From an uncultured Clostridia bacterium (GTDB lineage Bacteria; Bacillota; Clostridia; Oscillospirales; Acutalibacteraceae): DNA of 34,955 nt. The stretch is taken from positions 1-34,955 of the forward strand of contig CAMKSB010000004.1 in assembly GCA_946415335.1 (NCBI GenBank), in the 5' to 3' direction. Every line of letters begins with the position of its first letter. Positions within the stretch are counted from its first letter, which is position 1. Positions 16,401 through 25,433 of the stretch are shown here, piece after piece. Made by a program: the position numbers and the translations under genes. Below the pieces are notes generated by a model. That model did no database searches. It saw nothing but the letters and a program-made list of their open reading frames with translations, and was not told the origin of the DNA.

Positions 16401-16783
16401 GCCGCGAAAAGACCACCGACCGTCTTGTGCATGATGCGTTCAAGCTGCGCGGACTCTATCTTGACAAAAAAGCCTTTACGATCGCCGACAAGGAGAGTCT
16501 TAGCACGCAGTCGAGCACCAAGGTCACGCCCGACGAGCTTGAAATGGTATTCAAAAAGGTCGATCAGCTCATCAGCCGGATGGGGGAGAACCTCTACGGC
16601 GGCGTGATACCGGCGCAGCCATTTAGCAGCGGCGCAGACAAGGCGTGCGATCAATGCGCCTACTTGGACGTTTGTGCCTATCGCCGGAGCGAACCGCGCG
16701 TGAATCAGTTTGCCGGCAGGACAAAAGGCAAGCGCGAAAAAATACTCAGCCAAATCGAGGAAGAGGTGAATGAAGATGCCTGA
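13448..16783 (+). CDS. addB: ATP-dependent helicase/nuclease subunit B
   Basis: AddB is the Chi-recognising nuclease partner in AddAB, which resects double-strand ends for RecA-dependent repair. The 1111-residue protein has an N-terminal Walker A motif GRTGTGKT (residues 7-14), a helicase-like but degenerate body, and a C-terminal RecB-type nuclease with RGKVDRVDI and IIDYKSKSK. The cysteines that hold the 4Fe-4S cluster are present: C767 in FYRCPFC, and C1067, C1070 and C1076 in CDQCAYLDVC, with the family spacing. ATG 13448 is used because AGAGGTGAG lies directly upstream; the open frame extends further to 13361. It overlaps addA by 8 bases. Confidence 0.96.
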   Translation: MLQFILGRTGTGKTRSVYAQIREAIQNGAENIIMLIPDQVSLETEKAVLELLGAPDKQKVNVFGFGKLCRYVFEQTQNPPGAVIDNGTRAVVMSRTLDDLDGKLRMLNPRNNRSLTRLMLSTMLDCKKGRVSTDQLRDAANAGELGDDSLKNKLLDTADILDVFYGRLAQTHVDPLDDIDRAGELLLTHPEVFRGFTVFIDGYSGFNAQQLRLVEYLIAACDRVTVALTLDPEYTRDEGVFSASCKTYARLKQYAHSQNITVKPSIRLTENRRFHNQELTALEAAVFRGAQSPEPYADTPEHVFLYPAQDTYDECEFAAREIQKLVIQHDYRYAEIAVIAHDTSEYSGVIHSVFEKYRIPCFLDEHKELDVKPIARVVNAVFRMVLENFERSDFLLLLKSGLLPYTESEIRDFEDYIFVWNIDNNGFKKPFTQNSAGFGTPSETDVRRDNAEKIRREVVTALLAFREDSKDSTAGRITENLYTMLTESLRVRDGMDKLCRRLENGEAEALSDEQVRIWELFSRSLDRLVSVIGEEVLPLRRYYELLAMQLSAIEFAEIPRYLDSVIVTNAQRVRDPHYRAVFLIGCTDGVFPANPTGGGLFSEYELQLLLDRDLQLSDSPTDFADLETFMAYNSLSAASDLLYMSYPKLEIATGGMLKPSVLVTELCRIFPKLQPTEFTDTQLYTDMLVNRETAFEAYALSLQDGSADLSSLRPFFAADDDYKERLAAVESAVERAPFAMKDTAHPEQLFGKVLVNSASKLQTFYRCPFCYFCAYGLRIDEKRRAEIDPIERGNLVHSILEQFFKTYPDKAAYTTLSEQEIHDFVEKSIRNYLDAFMGGGSDQPGSFGFQLEMLLDKTVRVIRFIVEELENSGYDVEDAELDFPQDMRGYSIILPDGHEIEIRGKVDRVDISEQKDGRYLRIIDYKSKSKAKGFNFAEVYYGLDLQMLIYLIAIIRNGAARYGDFQPGGVLYSNVLFNGFSESDSREKTTDRLVHDAFKLRGLYLDKKAFTIADKESLSTQSSTKVTPDELEMVFKKVDQLISRMGENLYGGVIPAQPFSSGADKACDQCAYLDVCAYRRSEPRVNQFAGRTKGKREKILSQIEEEVNEDA

Positions 16784-19700
16784 AAATGCAGTCAGATGGA
16801 CAGACGAACAGCAGGACGCGATCGATTCGCGCGGAACGGTGCTGGTGTCGGCAGCGGCGGGCTCCGGCAAAACCGCCGTGCTTGCGCAGCACGTCATCAC
16901 CATGATCACCGGCGATGAGCCCATCGACGTCGACAAGCTGCTGGTGCTCACGTTTACACGCGACGCGGCTGCGGAGATGAAAAAGCGCATCCGCGACCGT
17001 CTTGAAGAGTTGTTGGCGCGCGATCCGTCCGACGCGGCGCTGCTGCGGCAGAAGCAGCGGCTCTACAGCGCCCATATCTCGACGACCGACAGCTTTTGTT
17101 CTACGCTTGTCAAGGAGAATTTCTCCGCGCTCGCTGTGTCGCCTGATTTTCGCATTGCTTCCGACGCGGAGATCCAGACCGTCGCGGTCAAGGCGCTCGA
17201 CAACGCGATCGAGCCGTTTTACGCCGCCAATTCACCGGACTTCCGTGCCTTGCTTCGTGCTTTATCCTCCAACAACACCGATAACGGACTGCGCAAGGCG
17301 GTGATGGACGTCCATCAGTTCTTGCAGAATCAGCCCTTCCGCGAGGAATGGCTGGACGCGCTTGTGAGCAGCTATACAGAGAAGCCCTTCTATGAAACAG
17401 ATTGGGCGAGCGAGATAGAGCAGGAACTGCCTGCCACCGCCGACATGCTGACGGATAAGATAAAGCGCTGCATGGAAGAGACACTTCCGCAGCTTCCGCA
17501 AAAATATGCCGACCTCTTTGAACCCTATTTTACTTCCGATCTGAATGCTCTCCAAACCTTGCGCGAAGCGCTCCGTTCCGACGGCTTCAAGGGGTGGGTG
17601 TATGGAGTTAAAAAGCTGTTTGACGAGGATTATCAGCCCTTGCCGGAGCTTGACAAGTCAGCGAAAAAGGGAAAGAGCACCCAGTTCAATAAGGCATACG
17701 CCTGCCGCGAGCAGGTCAGGGCGGCAGTGCTCGAAAACAAGAACGCCGAGCAGGAACAGCGGGAGATCGGCAGGCTGATGATCACCTTCTGCGAGCTGAT
17801 ACGCGCCTACGACCGGGAACTGGAAAGCGTCAAGGCAAGGCGCAATATCCGCACATTTTCCGACGTCAGCCTGCTGGCAGTCCGTCTGCTGGCTCAGCCG
17901 TGCTCAGAGCAGGAAGCCGTCTATCACACCGGTGGTTTTGCCTACCGTCCGACGGCGCTGGCGCAGGAGATATCCAAACGCTTTCACCAGGTCATCCTCG
18001 ACGAATACCAGGACGTGAACCTCATCCAAGAGGTGCTCTACAACTGCGTTTCCGACGAGGGCAAGAACCTGTTCATGGTCGGCGACGTCAAGCAGAGCAT
18101 CTACGGCTTCCGACAGTCAAAGGCAAAGCTCTTTTCCGACCGTCAAAAAGCCTATGCTCCCTTTGACCGTCACGATCCGCAGTATCCGGCGACCATTTTT
18201 CTCAACGTCAACTTCCGCAGCCGCCGCGAGGTCTGCGACACGGTCAACTATATCTTTGCTCAGATCATGTCCTCCTACTGTCGGGAGGAATACCTCAATC
18301 CCGGAGCAACTTATCCGGAGAACCCTCAGTGCGACACGGAGATCGCCCTGATCGAAAAAAATAACTTCTCCGATGAGCTCTCCGTCGCGGCGCTGGAAGC
18401 CAAGTATGTCGCCGGCAGGATCTTGAAGTTGATGCAGTCCGGCTTTATGGTGAGCGACAAAGACGGTCAGCGGCCGCTGCGCTTCGGCGATGTCGCCGTA
18501 CTCATGCGCGCCAAGGCTGCCTCCAAGAGCGACGAGGATTCCAAGCAGAAGGGCAGCGCGGAATTTGTCCGTCAGCTTTCACATTATGGCATTCCGGCGT
18601 ACTGCGAGGAGAGCGAAAACTTCTTTGACGCCAAGGAAATTCGCCTGCTGCTCAATATCCTGCGCGTGATCGACGACCCGGCGAACGATATCGCCCTGTT
18701 GTCCGTGCTGATGAGTCCGCTGTTCGGCTTCACGCCCGACGATCTGACCGTCATGCGCATGAGCGACAGAAAAGCCGGACTCTACCGTACTCTCTTTATC
18801 TGCCGCAGCGACGACAGCCCGACCGGCAGAAAATGCGCGGACTTTCTCAACCGTCTGACGCGCCTGCGCGATCTCGCGGCGGTCAGCACCGTGGACGAAC
18901 TGCTCGAGATCATCTACCAGCGCACGGCGATCGTCGCCGTGACAGCCGCCGTCAATGAGGGCGCTTCACCGACCAAAAACCTCGATCTCATGCGCGTCTA
19001 TGCCCGTCAGTTCTGCACGAACGGCTACAAAACGCTCTCGGACTTCAATTCCTACATACAGCGCGTCATCGCCAGCGAAAAGCCGCTTCCGGCGGCTTCG
19101 GGCGTGAAGGCGGATACCGCCGACTGCGTGCACGTTATGAGCATCCACAAATCCAAGGGACTGGAATTTCCCGTCTGCTTCCTTGTGGATACCGCACGCA
19201 AATTCAACGAATCCGAATTCCACAGCGCGGTGCTCTCGGACAGCGAAGCCTTTGTCGGGTTCCGCCGTTTCCAAAATTACCGCAGCGTGTCCAGCTTGGC
19301 GTACCGCGCGATCAAAAGCAAGCATAAGCGCGAGAATCTGGATGAGGAAATGCGCATGCTTTACGTTGCGCTGACGAGGGCGAGAGAAAAGCTGATCCTT
19401 GTCGGCACCGACGAGGGGCTTGACGACAAGGTGCTCCCGGCAGCCGCTCAACCGGAATCTCCATATGAAGCCAAGCGTCTGCTGGACTGGATCCTGATGA
19501 CGGCGGCAAAGCACCCGTCCACCCGGGCAATCTTTGATCCGGAAGCGGAGCCGGAGGACACCGATAACCGCTGGATCCTGCGCAAGATCCTGACGGATGA
19601 CGAGTTGTTTTCAGCCGAGGTCACGGAACAGAAGCAGGATGATCGGCAAAACGCGGCCGCACAGCCGGACTACCTTTCGATTCTCCGGCAAAACCTCGCC

Positions 19701-20345
19701 TTTGACTATCCCGACAAGGACATCATCGGCGTTCCGCAGAAGGTCAGTCCGTCGCAGGTCTCCCACAGCGAGAGCCGCCGGTATACCGCCAAAGCACTGG
19801 TCGTACCCGGCTTTGCGCGCGAGAACACCAAGGCAGGCGCGACAGAGATCGGTACTGCGCATCATGAATTCCTGCACTACTGCGATTTTGCCGCCGCCGG
19901 CGACGATTTGGACGCGGAGATCAGCCGCCTGTTGAATATCGGCAAGCTGTCGCAGCGGCAGTGCGACTGCCTTGACCGCGACAAGCTCGCGGCGATTCTG
20001 AGCCATCCGCTCTTTGACCGCGTTCTGCGCGTGCCAAAGGACAAGGTTTGGCGCGAAAAGCAGTTCACCGTGTTTGTCCATCCGTCCTTCACCATGCCGG
20101 AGGGCATGACCTTCCGTCCGGACAGAAAGCAGATCGTTGACGGCGAACTCGACCTTTGCTTTGCCGAGGATGACGGACTGGTGATCGTCGACTACAAGAC
20201 CGACCGCGTCAGCGAGGTCGAAGAGCTCCGCCGTCACAAGCCGCAGCTCGATCTCTACGAACACGCCATGAAGCAGGTGATGAACCTGCCCGTCAAGGAA
20301 AAGATCGTCTTTTCCATCACGCTCAACGATTATATCACCGTCTGA
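16776..20345 (+). CDS. addA: ATP-dependent helicase/nuclease subunit A
   Basis: AddA is the 3'-5' translocating UvrD-type helicase with a C-terminal nuclease, partner of AddB. The 1189-residue protein shows Walker A SAAAGSGKT (residues 25-33), the LTFTRDAAAEMK motif, DEYQD (D409-E410), GDVKQSIYGFRQ, VMSIHKSKGLEFP, LYVALTRAREKL, and the nuclease motif VDGELDLCF...VIVDYKTD (D1139, K1141). All helicase and nuclease residues expected are present. ATG 16776 is preferred to ATG 16770: AGAGG (16762-16766) is 9 bases before it, while the earlier ATG directly abuts the ribosome site. Confidence 0.96.
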   Translation: MPENAVRWTDEQQDAIDSRGTVLVSAAAGSGKTAVLAQHVITMITGDEPIDVDKLLVLTFTRDAAAEMKKRIRDRLEELLARDPSDAALLRQKQRLYSAHISTTDSFCSTLVKENFSALAVSPDFRIASDAEIQTVAVKALDNAIEPFYAANSPDFRALLRALSSNNTDNGLRKAVMDVHQFLQNQPFREEWLDALVSSYTEKPFYETDWASEIEQELPATADMLTDKIKRCMEETLPQLPQKYADLFEPYFTSDLNALQTLREALRSDGFKGWVYGVKKLFDEDYQPLPELDKSAKKGKSTQFNKAYACREQVRAAVLENKNAEQEQREIGRLMITFCELIRAYDRELESVKARRNIRTFSDVSLLAVRLLAQPCSEQEAVYHTGGFAYRPTALAQEISKRFHQVILDEYQDVNLIQEVLYNCVSDEGKNLFMVGDVKQSIYGFRQSKAKLFSDRQKAYAPFDRHDPQYPATIFLNVNFRSRREVCDTVNYIFAQIMSSYCREEYLNPGATYPENPQCDTEIALIEKNNFSDELSVAALEAKYVAGRILKLMQSGFMVSDKDGQRPLRFGDVAVLMRAKAASKSDEDSKQKGSAEFVRQLSHYGIPAYCEESENFFDAKEIRLLLNILRVIDDPANDIALLSVLMSPLFGFTPDDLTVMRMSDRKAGLYRTLFICRSDDSPTGRKCADFLNRLTRLRDLAAVSTVDELLEIIYQRTAIVAVTAAVNEGASPTKNLDLMRVYARQFCTNGYKTLSDFNSYIQRVIASEKPLPAASGVKADTADCVHVMSIHKSKGLEFPVCFLVDTARKFNESEFHSAVLSDSEAFVGFRRFQNYRSVSSLAYRAIKSKHKRENLDEEMRMLYVALTRAREKLILVGTDEGLDDKVLPAAAQPESPYEAKRLLDWILMTAAKHPSTRAIFDPEAEPEDTDNRWILRKILTDDELFSAEVTEQKQDDRQNAAAQPDYLSILRQNLAFDYPDKDIIGVPQKVSPSQVSHSESRRYTAKALVVPGFARENTKAGATEIGTAHHEFLHYCDFAAAGDDLDAEISRLLNIGKLSQRQCDCLDRDKLAAILSHPLFDRVLRVPKDKVWREKQFTVFVHPSFTMPEGMTFRPDRKQIVDGELDLCFAEDDGLVIVDYKTDRVSEVEELRRHKPQLDLYEHAMKQVMNLPVKEKIVFSITLNDYITV

Positions 20346-20347
20346 CA

Positions 20348-20376
20348 AAAAGCCTCCGGATCTTCCGGAGGTTTTT
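20348..20376 (+). terminator. Intrinsic terminator after addA
   Basis: CCTCCGGA (20353-20360) / TCCGGAGG (20364-20371) with a 3-base loop is followed by five U. Confidence 0.92.
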
Positions 20377-20434
20377 CTGGACAACGGCGTTTTCATCTGT
20401 TATCATAGTATTATCAAAAGAAAGGGGAGAGTCC

Positions 20435-20965
20435 ATGTCTGTTTTGATTCGTCAGGTCACACTCGGAGATACGCCGCGGCTGGTGGAGATTTACGACTAC
20501 TACGTTACCCATACCGCCGTTTCCTTTGAATATGAAACGCCGTCAGTGGCTGAATTTGAAAACCGCGTCCGGCAGATCTCCGCCGAATACCCCTATCTGG
20601 TGATCGAGGCGGACGGCAAGGTGCAGGGCTATGCCTACGCCCATGCCTTCATACCGCGCAAGGCATATCAGTTCTGCTGTGAACTGACGATCTACCTCGA
20701 CAAAGACGCCCGTCACCAAGGACTCGGCAGAGCGCTCTATACCGCCTTGGAGGAGGAGCTGCGGCAGCGCGGCTTCCGCAATCTCTACGCCTGTATCGGC
20801 GTACCGTTGGGCGACGATCCTCATCTAAGCATGGACAGCCCGAAATTTCACGAAAGACTCGGCTTCACGCTTGCCGGTACCTTCCGCAAAAGCGGCTGGA
20901 AATTCGGCCGCTGGTACGATATGATCTGGATGGAAAAGCTGATCAACCAGGAGGTATCGCCATGA
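20435..20965 (+). CDS. GNAT N-acetyltransferase, phosphinothricin acetyltransferase-like
   Basis: The 176-residue cytoplasmic enzyme would transfer acetyl from acetyl-CoA to a primary amine. It matches the PAT/YwnH-like subgroup: N-terminal IRQVTLGDTPRLVEIYDYYV, the TAVSFEYETPS segment, the acetyl-CoA-binding R/QxxGxG/A motif in HQGLGRALY, and C-terminal FHERLGFTLAGTF plus KFGRWYDMIWMEK. Family members acetylate methionine derivatives or toxic amino acid analogues; the real substrate is unknown. AAGGGGAGAG precedes ATG 20435. Its stop overlaps the start of the LtrA-like gene by four bases (ATGA). Confidence 0.9.
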   Translation: MSVLIRQVTLGDTPRLVEIYDYYVTHTAVSFEYETPSVAEFENRVRQISAEYPYLVIEADGKVQGYAYAHAFIPRKAYQFCCELTIYLDKDARHQGLGRALYTALEEELRQRGFRNLYACIGVPLGDDPHLSMDSPKFHERLGFTLAGTFRKSGWKFGRWYDMIWMEKLINQEVSP

Positions 20966-22098
20966 TTCATGATCTATTCGAGAAAAAAGAGAAAAAGGTC
21001 GAATACCTCGAACTGATTTACGACCTGATTTTTGTCTATATCATCGGCAGGAACAACGAGCTGCTGCATCATTCCGGCAATGTCTTTGAAAATCCCGGTT
21101 TGTTTTTGCCCTATATCCTCTGCACCCTCGCGGTGATCCAGATCTGGAACTACACGACCTATTACGTCAACATCTACGGCAAAAACGGCGTGCGCGAGCA
21201 TGTGTTCATGTTCGTGAACATGTTCCTGCTGTTTTTCGTCGCGCAGGGAACGCGCGTGCAGTGGCAGGATCAGCACACCGTCTACCATGTCGCATGGGCG
21301 CTGATCCTGTGCAACATCGCCTTCCAATATTTAATGGAGCTGCGCAGCGCAGTCATGCCGATACAGCGGCAGCACATCTACCGCCAGTGCGCGATGTTGT
21401 TCGGGCAGGCGGCGGTGGTACTGCTTGCCATCGGTGAATTCGCCCTGTTCGGCACGTCCTTCCTCTCGGCGGTTGCGGTCATCGGCGGCATCGTCATGAG
21501 CTTTGCCGTCGGATGGGGAAAGGGAGAGGACGTCATTGATTTTCCGCATCTCTCCGAGCGCGCCATGCTCTATGTCGTCTTTACCTTCGGCGAGATGATC
21601 ATCGCCCTGTCGTCCTATTTTGAAGATGATCTCAGCCTCAACACCCTGTATTTTGCAGGCATGGCGTTTTTGATCGTCGTCGGGCTGTTTCTCAGCTACG
21701 GCGTGATCTACGATCATCTGATCGACCGCGAGAAGAAAACCAACGGTCTCGGCTATATGCTCATCCACCTTTTTCTGATTTTCGCGCTCAATAACATCAC
21801 CAACGCGCTGGAATTCATGCGCGACGAGGAGGTCAGCGTGCTGCCGAAGGTCGTCTTTATGGCGGTTTCGCTCCTGCTGCTGTACACCATGCTCTTTGCG
21901 CTCGGCAAATACGCGAAGGTCGTCTGTAGACCAAAGCCGTGGTTCTTCCCGGCGCTGATCGGCGGCGGTATCCTGTTCGGCGTGCTGATGGTGGTGTTCC
22001 ACGAGAACATGTATGTCAATATCGCGCTGACGGTGGTATTCGTATTTATGGTTTTCGCTGTGATTTATCGCTTTGCCCAGAAGTCAGAGCAAATATAA
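20962..22098 (+). CDS. Low temperature requirement protein A (LtrA) family membrane protein
   Basis: The 378-residue protein has about 10-11 membrane spans. LtrA-family signatures are the N-terminal VEYLELIYDLIFVY (residues about 12-26) and HLSERAMLYVVFTFGEMII in the middle, with the conserved H, ER and GE residues. LtrA was linked to growth of Listeria at low temperature; its biochemical function is not known. It is translationally coupled to the acetyltransferase through an ATGA overlap, and a terminator follows. Confidence 0.85.
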   Translation: MIHDLFEKKEKKVEYLELIYDLIFVYIIGRNNELLHHSGNVFENPGLFLPYILCTLAVIQIWNYTTYYVNIYGKNGVREHVFMFVNMFLLFFVAQGTRVQWQDQHTVYHVAWALILCNIAFQYLMELRSAVMPIQRQHIYRQCAMLFGQAAVVLLAIGEFALFGTSFLSAVAVIGGIVMSFAVGWGKGEDVIDFPHLSERAMLYVVFTFGEMIIALSSYFEDDLSLNTLYFAGMAFLIVVGLFLSYGVIYDHLIDREKKTNGLGYMLIHLFLIFALNNITNALEFMRDEEVSVLPKVVFMAVSLLLLYTMLFALGKYAKVVCRPKPWFFPALIGGGILFGVLMVVFHENMYVNIALTVVFVFMVFAVIYRFAQKSEQI

Positions 22099-22118
22099 TT
22101 CTATTATAGAAAAATATC

Positions 22119-22155
22119 CGACCGCGTTTCCGTGTGGAACGCGGTCGTTCTTGTT
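22119..22155 (+). terminator. Intrinsic terminator after the LtrA-like gene
   Basis: CGACCGCGTT (22119-22128) and AACGCGGTCG (22138-22147) form a perfect stem, followed by the U-rich tract TTCTTGTTGT. Confidence 0.85.
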
Positions 22156-22219
22156 GTATAATTATACTATATTGCACGGATTCAGTGAATATTTTGTAAT
22201 ATACTGTCACGATTTTGCT

Positions 22220-22259
22220 ATTTTCCTAAAAATACGGTAAAATATTTATCATTTTCCTA
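22220..22259. repeat. Direct repeat upstream of the opp promoter
   Basis: ATTTTCCTA occurs at 22220-22228 and again at 22251-22259, 31 bases apart (about three helical turns), just upstream of the opp promoter. It could be a regulator site, or chance in AT-rich DNA. The 22148-22394 gap otherwise holds the promoter and leader only; no gene was seen. Confidence 0.4.
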
Positions 22260-22268
22260 TATTTAGAC

Positions 22269-22297
22269 TTGTTATTGTGAGAGATTTGTGATATTAT
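22269..22297 (+). promoter_or_regulatory. Promoter of the opp operon
   Basis: TTGTTA (22269-22274), 17 bases and TATTAT (22292-22297) give a leader of about 90 bases before oppB. Confidence 0.55.
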
Positions 22298-22394
22298 AGA
22301 TATATTCGATTGTCGGGAAATGCGTCTTTTTGTATTATGCGCGAGAAGGCAGTTGCGGTTGTCCGGCAAAAATAACAATAAGGTAGGATGAGAA

Positions 22395-23324
22395 ATGAAT
22401 TCCAAAACGCTGTTTTACATTCTGAAACGAATCCTTCTTGCTGTTTTTACCGTATGGGTTGTTATTACCATCACGTTTTTCGTTATGCACTCGGTTCCCG
22501 GCGGACCGTTTGTCGGCGAGAAGGCGACCACCCCGGCGGTTCAGGCGGCAATGGAGGCAAAGTACGGTTTGGACAAACCGCTGCATGAGCAGTATTTTAC
22601 GTATCTCGGCGACATCATCACCAAGTTCGACTTTGGTCCTTCGCTCAAGCAGAGAGGCAGAATGGTCATCGACATCATCGCTGACGGCATGAAGACCTCT
22701 ATGGCGCTCGGTCTGATCGCGGCGGCGGTGTCCACCATCTTCGGCGTCACGCTCGGCGCGATTGCGGCATTGCGGCGCAACAAGCTGATAGACCGTATCA
22801 TCATGGTCATTACGACAGCGTTTGTATCCATGCCGTCGTTTATCATGGGCTCGCTGCTATTGGCGCTGTTTGCGATACAGCTCAAATGGCTGCCGGCGAA
22901 CGGATCCACCCCGGCTGGTCTGGTGCTGCCGATCATCACGCTGGCGCTGTACCCGATGGCGTATATCACCCGACTCACGCGTTCCTCCATGCTCGACGTG
23001 CTCGGACAGGACTATATCCGTACCGCCAAGGCAAAGGGCGTTTCCGGCACAAGGATCATCTTCGGTCATGCGCTGAAGAACTCCCTGATCCCGGTACTGA
23101 CCTATCTCGGTCCCATGCTCGCCTATATCGTCACCGGTTCTCTCGTTGTCGAGCAGATCTTCGCGGTGCCCGGTATCGGCCGCGCGTTCGTCAGCAGTAT
23201 CACCAACCGTGACTATCCCATGATCATGGGCACGACGATTATCCTTGCTGCGCTGATCGTCATCATGAACCTTGTCACCGATATTCTGTACAAGGTCGTC
23301 GATCCGCGTATCACGCTGGAATAA
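22395..23324 (+). CDS. oppB: Oligopeptide ABC transporter permease OppB
   Basis: This is one of the two membrane channel subunits of an oligopeptide importer. The 309-residue protein has the family N-terminus (LKRILLAVFTVWVVITITFF, residues about 8-27, then PGGPF), six predicted spans, and the EAA loop AKAKGVSGTRIIFGHALKNS that contacts the ATPases. The GGTAGGAT ribosome site precedes ATG 22395. oppC starts 15 bases after the stop. Confidence 0.95.
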   Translation: MNSKTLFYILKRILLAVFTVWVVITITFFVMHSVPGGPFVGEKATTPAVQAAMEAKYGLDKPLHEQYFTYLGDIITKFDFGPSLKQRGRMVIDIIADGMKTSMALGLIAAAVSTIFGVTLGAIAALRRNKLIDRIIMVITTAFVSMPSFIMGSLLLALFAIQLKWLPANGSTPAGLVLPIITLALYPMAYITRLTRSSMLDVLGQDYIRTAKAKGVSGTRIIFGHALKNSLIPVLTYLGPMLAYIVTGSLVVEQIFAVPGIGRAFVSSITNRDYPMIMGTTIILAALIVIMNLVTDILYKVVDPRITLE

Positions 23325-23339
23325 AGGAGGGCGAGTATC

Positions 23340-24404
23340 ATGAATCCGAAAAAGAAAAAGTTTTCCTTCCATGTGGATCTGGACTCCTTTATGCCCGCTT
23401 CCGACAAGGATAAGGAATATATGGTGCAGATGCGCCCGTCAACGACCTTCTTCCGCGACGGCGTAAAGCGCCTCTACAAAAACAAGATCGCGTTTGTCAG
23501 CTTCATCGTCATCATTCTGATCACGCTGGCAAGTATCATTCTGCCGATGTTCTGGCCGTATTCCTACGAGACGCAGCTCGGCGTAACGCCCGGTCAGCCG
23601 GTTGATTCTTCCTACAACAACCTCGCGCCGTTTCAGTACGGCAAGACCGAGCAGGCGCTGATCGACAGCGGTGAAAGCGTCTTTCCGCATGTGTTCGGCA
23701 CGGACGCAGCCGGCAGAGACTACTTCATCCGCGTTATCTACGGAACGCGCGTTTCACTGGCGGTCGGCTTCTTCGCGAGCGTGATCGTCCTGCTGATCGG
23801 TACGCTGGTCGGCTCGATATCCGGTTACTTCGGCGGCAAGATCGATATGATCATCATGCGCATCGTCGATATCATCTATTCATTGCCCGACATGCTGATG
23901 GTCATCCTCTTGGCGACGGTGCTTAAGCTGACGCTTACGCCGCTGATCGAAGGCACCTTCCTCGAAGCCATCGGCTCCAACATCATCAGTCTGTTTATCG
24001 TGTTCGCCTTACTCTATTGGGTAAGCATGGCAAGATTGATCAGAGGTCAGATCCTCTCCCTGCGCGAGCAGGAGTACGTGCTGTCAGCGCGCGCTACCGG
24101 CGCAAAGGGCAATTGGATCATCAGAAAGCACCTCATCCCGAACTGCATCAGCGTCGTCATCATCTCCGCTGCGCTGCAGATTCCTTCCGCAATCTTCACG
24201 GAAAGTTATCTTTCCTTCCTCGGTCTCGGCGTCAACGCGCCGATGCCTTCGCTGGGCTCGCTCGCTTCCGACGCGCTCAACGGTCTTACAAGCTATCCCT
24301 ACCGTCTGGTAATCCCGGCTCTGGTGATCTCGCTCATCGTGCTCAGCCTCAACCTCTTCGGCGACGGACTGCGCGACGCGTTTGACCCGAAGCTGAACGC
24401 GTAA
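23340..24404 (+). CDS. oppC: Oligopeptide ABC transporter permease OppC
   Basis: This is the second permease subunit, 354 residues. It has a charged cytoplasmic N-terminal extension of about 50 residues (MNPKKKKFSF...), a first membrane span at about 55-75, an extracytoplasmic region leading to FGTDAAGRDYFIRVIYGTRVSL, and the EAA loop RATGAKGNWIIRKHLIPN. AAAGGAGGG is the ribosome site. The gene is followed by oppD at 15 bases. Confidence 0.95.
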   Translation: MNPKKKKFSFHVDLDSFMPASDKDKEYMVQMRPSTTFFRDGVKRLYKNKIAFVSFIVIILITLASIILPMFWPYSYETQLGVTPGQPVDSSYNNLAPFQYGKTEQALIDSGESVFPHVFGTDAAGRDYFIRVIYGTRVSLAVGFFASVIVLLIGTLVGSISGYFGGKIDMIIMRIVDIIYSLPDMLMVILLATVLKLTLTPLIEGTFLEAIGSNIISLFIVFALLYWVSMARLIRGQILSLREQEYVLSARATGAKGNWIIRKHLIPNCISVVIISAALQIPSAIFTESYLSFLGLGVNAPMPSLGSLASDALNGLTSYPYRLVIPALVISLIVLSLNLFGDGLRDAFDPKLNA

Positions 24405-24419
24405 AAGGAGGGAAGAGCA

Positions 24420-25433
24420 ATGGCATTATTAGAAGTCAGTCATCTGAAAACCTCCTTCTTCACCGATGCCGGTGAAGTCAAGGCGGTCAACGACGTATCC
24501 TTTACGCTCGACCGCGGCAAGGTGCTGGGCATCGTAGGCGAGTCCGGCTCCGGCAAATCCGTCACCGCCTATTCCATCATGCAGATCCTCGCCGGCACCG
24601 GCAAGATCGTCGGCGGTTCCATCAAATATAACGGAACCGAACTGGTCGGCGCAAGCGAAAAGGTCATGAAGAACATCCGCGGCAACAAGATCTCCATCAT
24701 CTTCCAGGATCCGATGACCTCGCTGAACCCGACCTACACCATCGGCAAGCAGCTGATGGAAGCCATCCTTCTGCACACCGACCGCGACCGCAAGCAGGCG
24801 CACGACAGAGCGGTGGAAATGCTCCGCCTTGTCAACGTCAACGAGCCTGAGCGCCGCATGAAGCAGTATCCCTACGAGTTCTCCGGCGGTATGAGACAGC
24901 GCGTCATGATCGCTATGGCGCTTGCCTGCGAGCCGGATATCCTGATCGCCGACGAACCGACCACCGCGCTCGACGTGACCATTCAGGCGCAGATCCTCGA
25001 GTTGATGGGCACCCTGCAGGAAGAACTGGGCATGGCGATCATCATGATCACCCATGACCTCGGCGTCGTCGCCCAGATCTGCGACGAAGTCGTCGTCATG
25101 TACGCCGGCTCCATCTGTGAGCAGGGCACTGCCGACGAGATCTTCTACAATCCCAGTCACGAATACACCAAAGGACTGATGCGCTCGATCCCGACCGCCG
25201 AAACGGCAGGCACCAAGCTGCAGCCGATCACCGGTACGCCGATCGACCTGCTCAACATGCCCAAGGGCTGTCCGTTTGCTCCGCGCTGTGATAACGCGAT
25301 GAAGATCTGCATCAATCACCGTGCCGAGCGCATGGTACTCAATGAAAACCACGCCGCGACCTGCTGGATGAACGTCAAGCAAGGCGTTGAAAGCGGCGAA
25401 ATCGAATTGGAAGGCGGTGATGACCGTGGCTGA
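24420..25433 (+). CDS. oppD: Oligopeptide ABC transporter ATPase OppD
   Basis: The 337-residue nucleotide-binding subunit has Walker A GESGSGKS (residues 40-47), signature FSGGMRQRV, Walker B ILIADEPTTALD, the switch histidine in MITHD, and the oligopeptide-family C-terminal extension with GCPFAPRC. AAAAGGAGGG precedes ATG 24420. The stop lies 14 bases inside the next gene. Confidence 0.96.
   Translation: MALLEVSHLKTSFFTDAGEVKAVNDVSFTLDRGKVLGIVGESGSGKSVTAYSIMQILAGTGKIVGGSIKYNGTELVGASEKVMKNIRGNKISIIFQDPMTSLNPTYTIGKQLMEAILLHTDRDRKQAHDRAVEMLRLVNVNEPERRMKQYPYEFSGGMRQRVMIAMALACEPDILIADEPTTALDVTIQAQILELMGTLQEELGMAIIMITHDLGVVAQICDEVVVMYAGSICEQGTADEIFYNPSHEYTKGLMRSIPTAETAGTKLQPITGTPIDLLNMPKGCPFAPRCDNAMKICINHRAERMVLNENHAATCWMNVKQGVESGEIELEGGDDRG

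Noticed and set aside
15551-16990. A 479-codon open frame antisense to addB
   Set aside because: It covers the nuclease and Fe-S regions of addB, whose conserved residues are intact; the antisense protein shows no motif.
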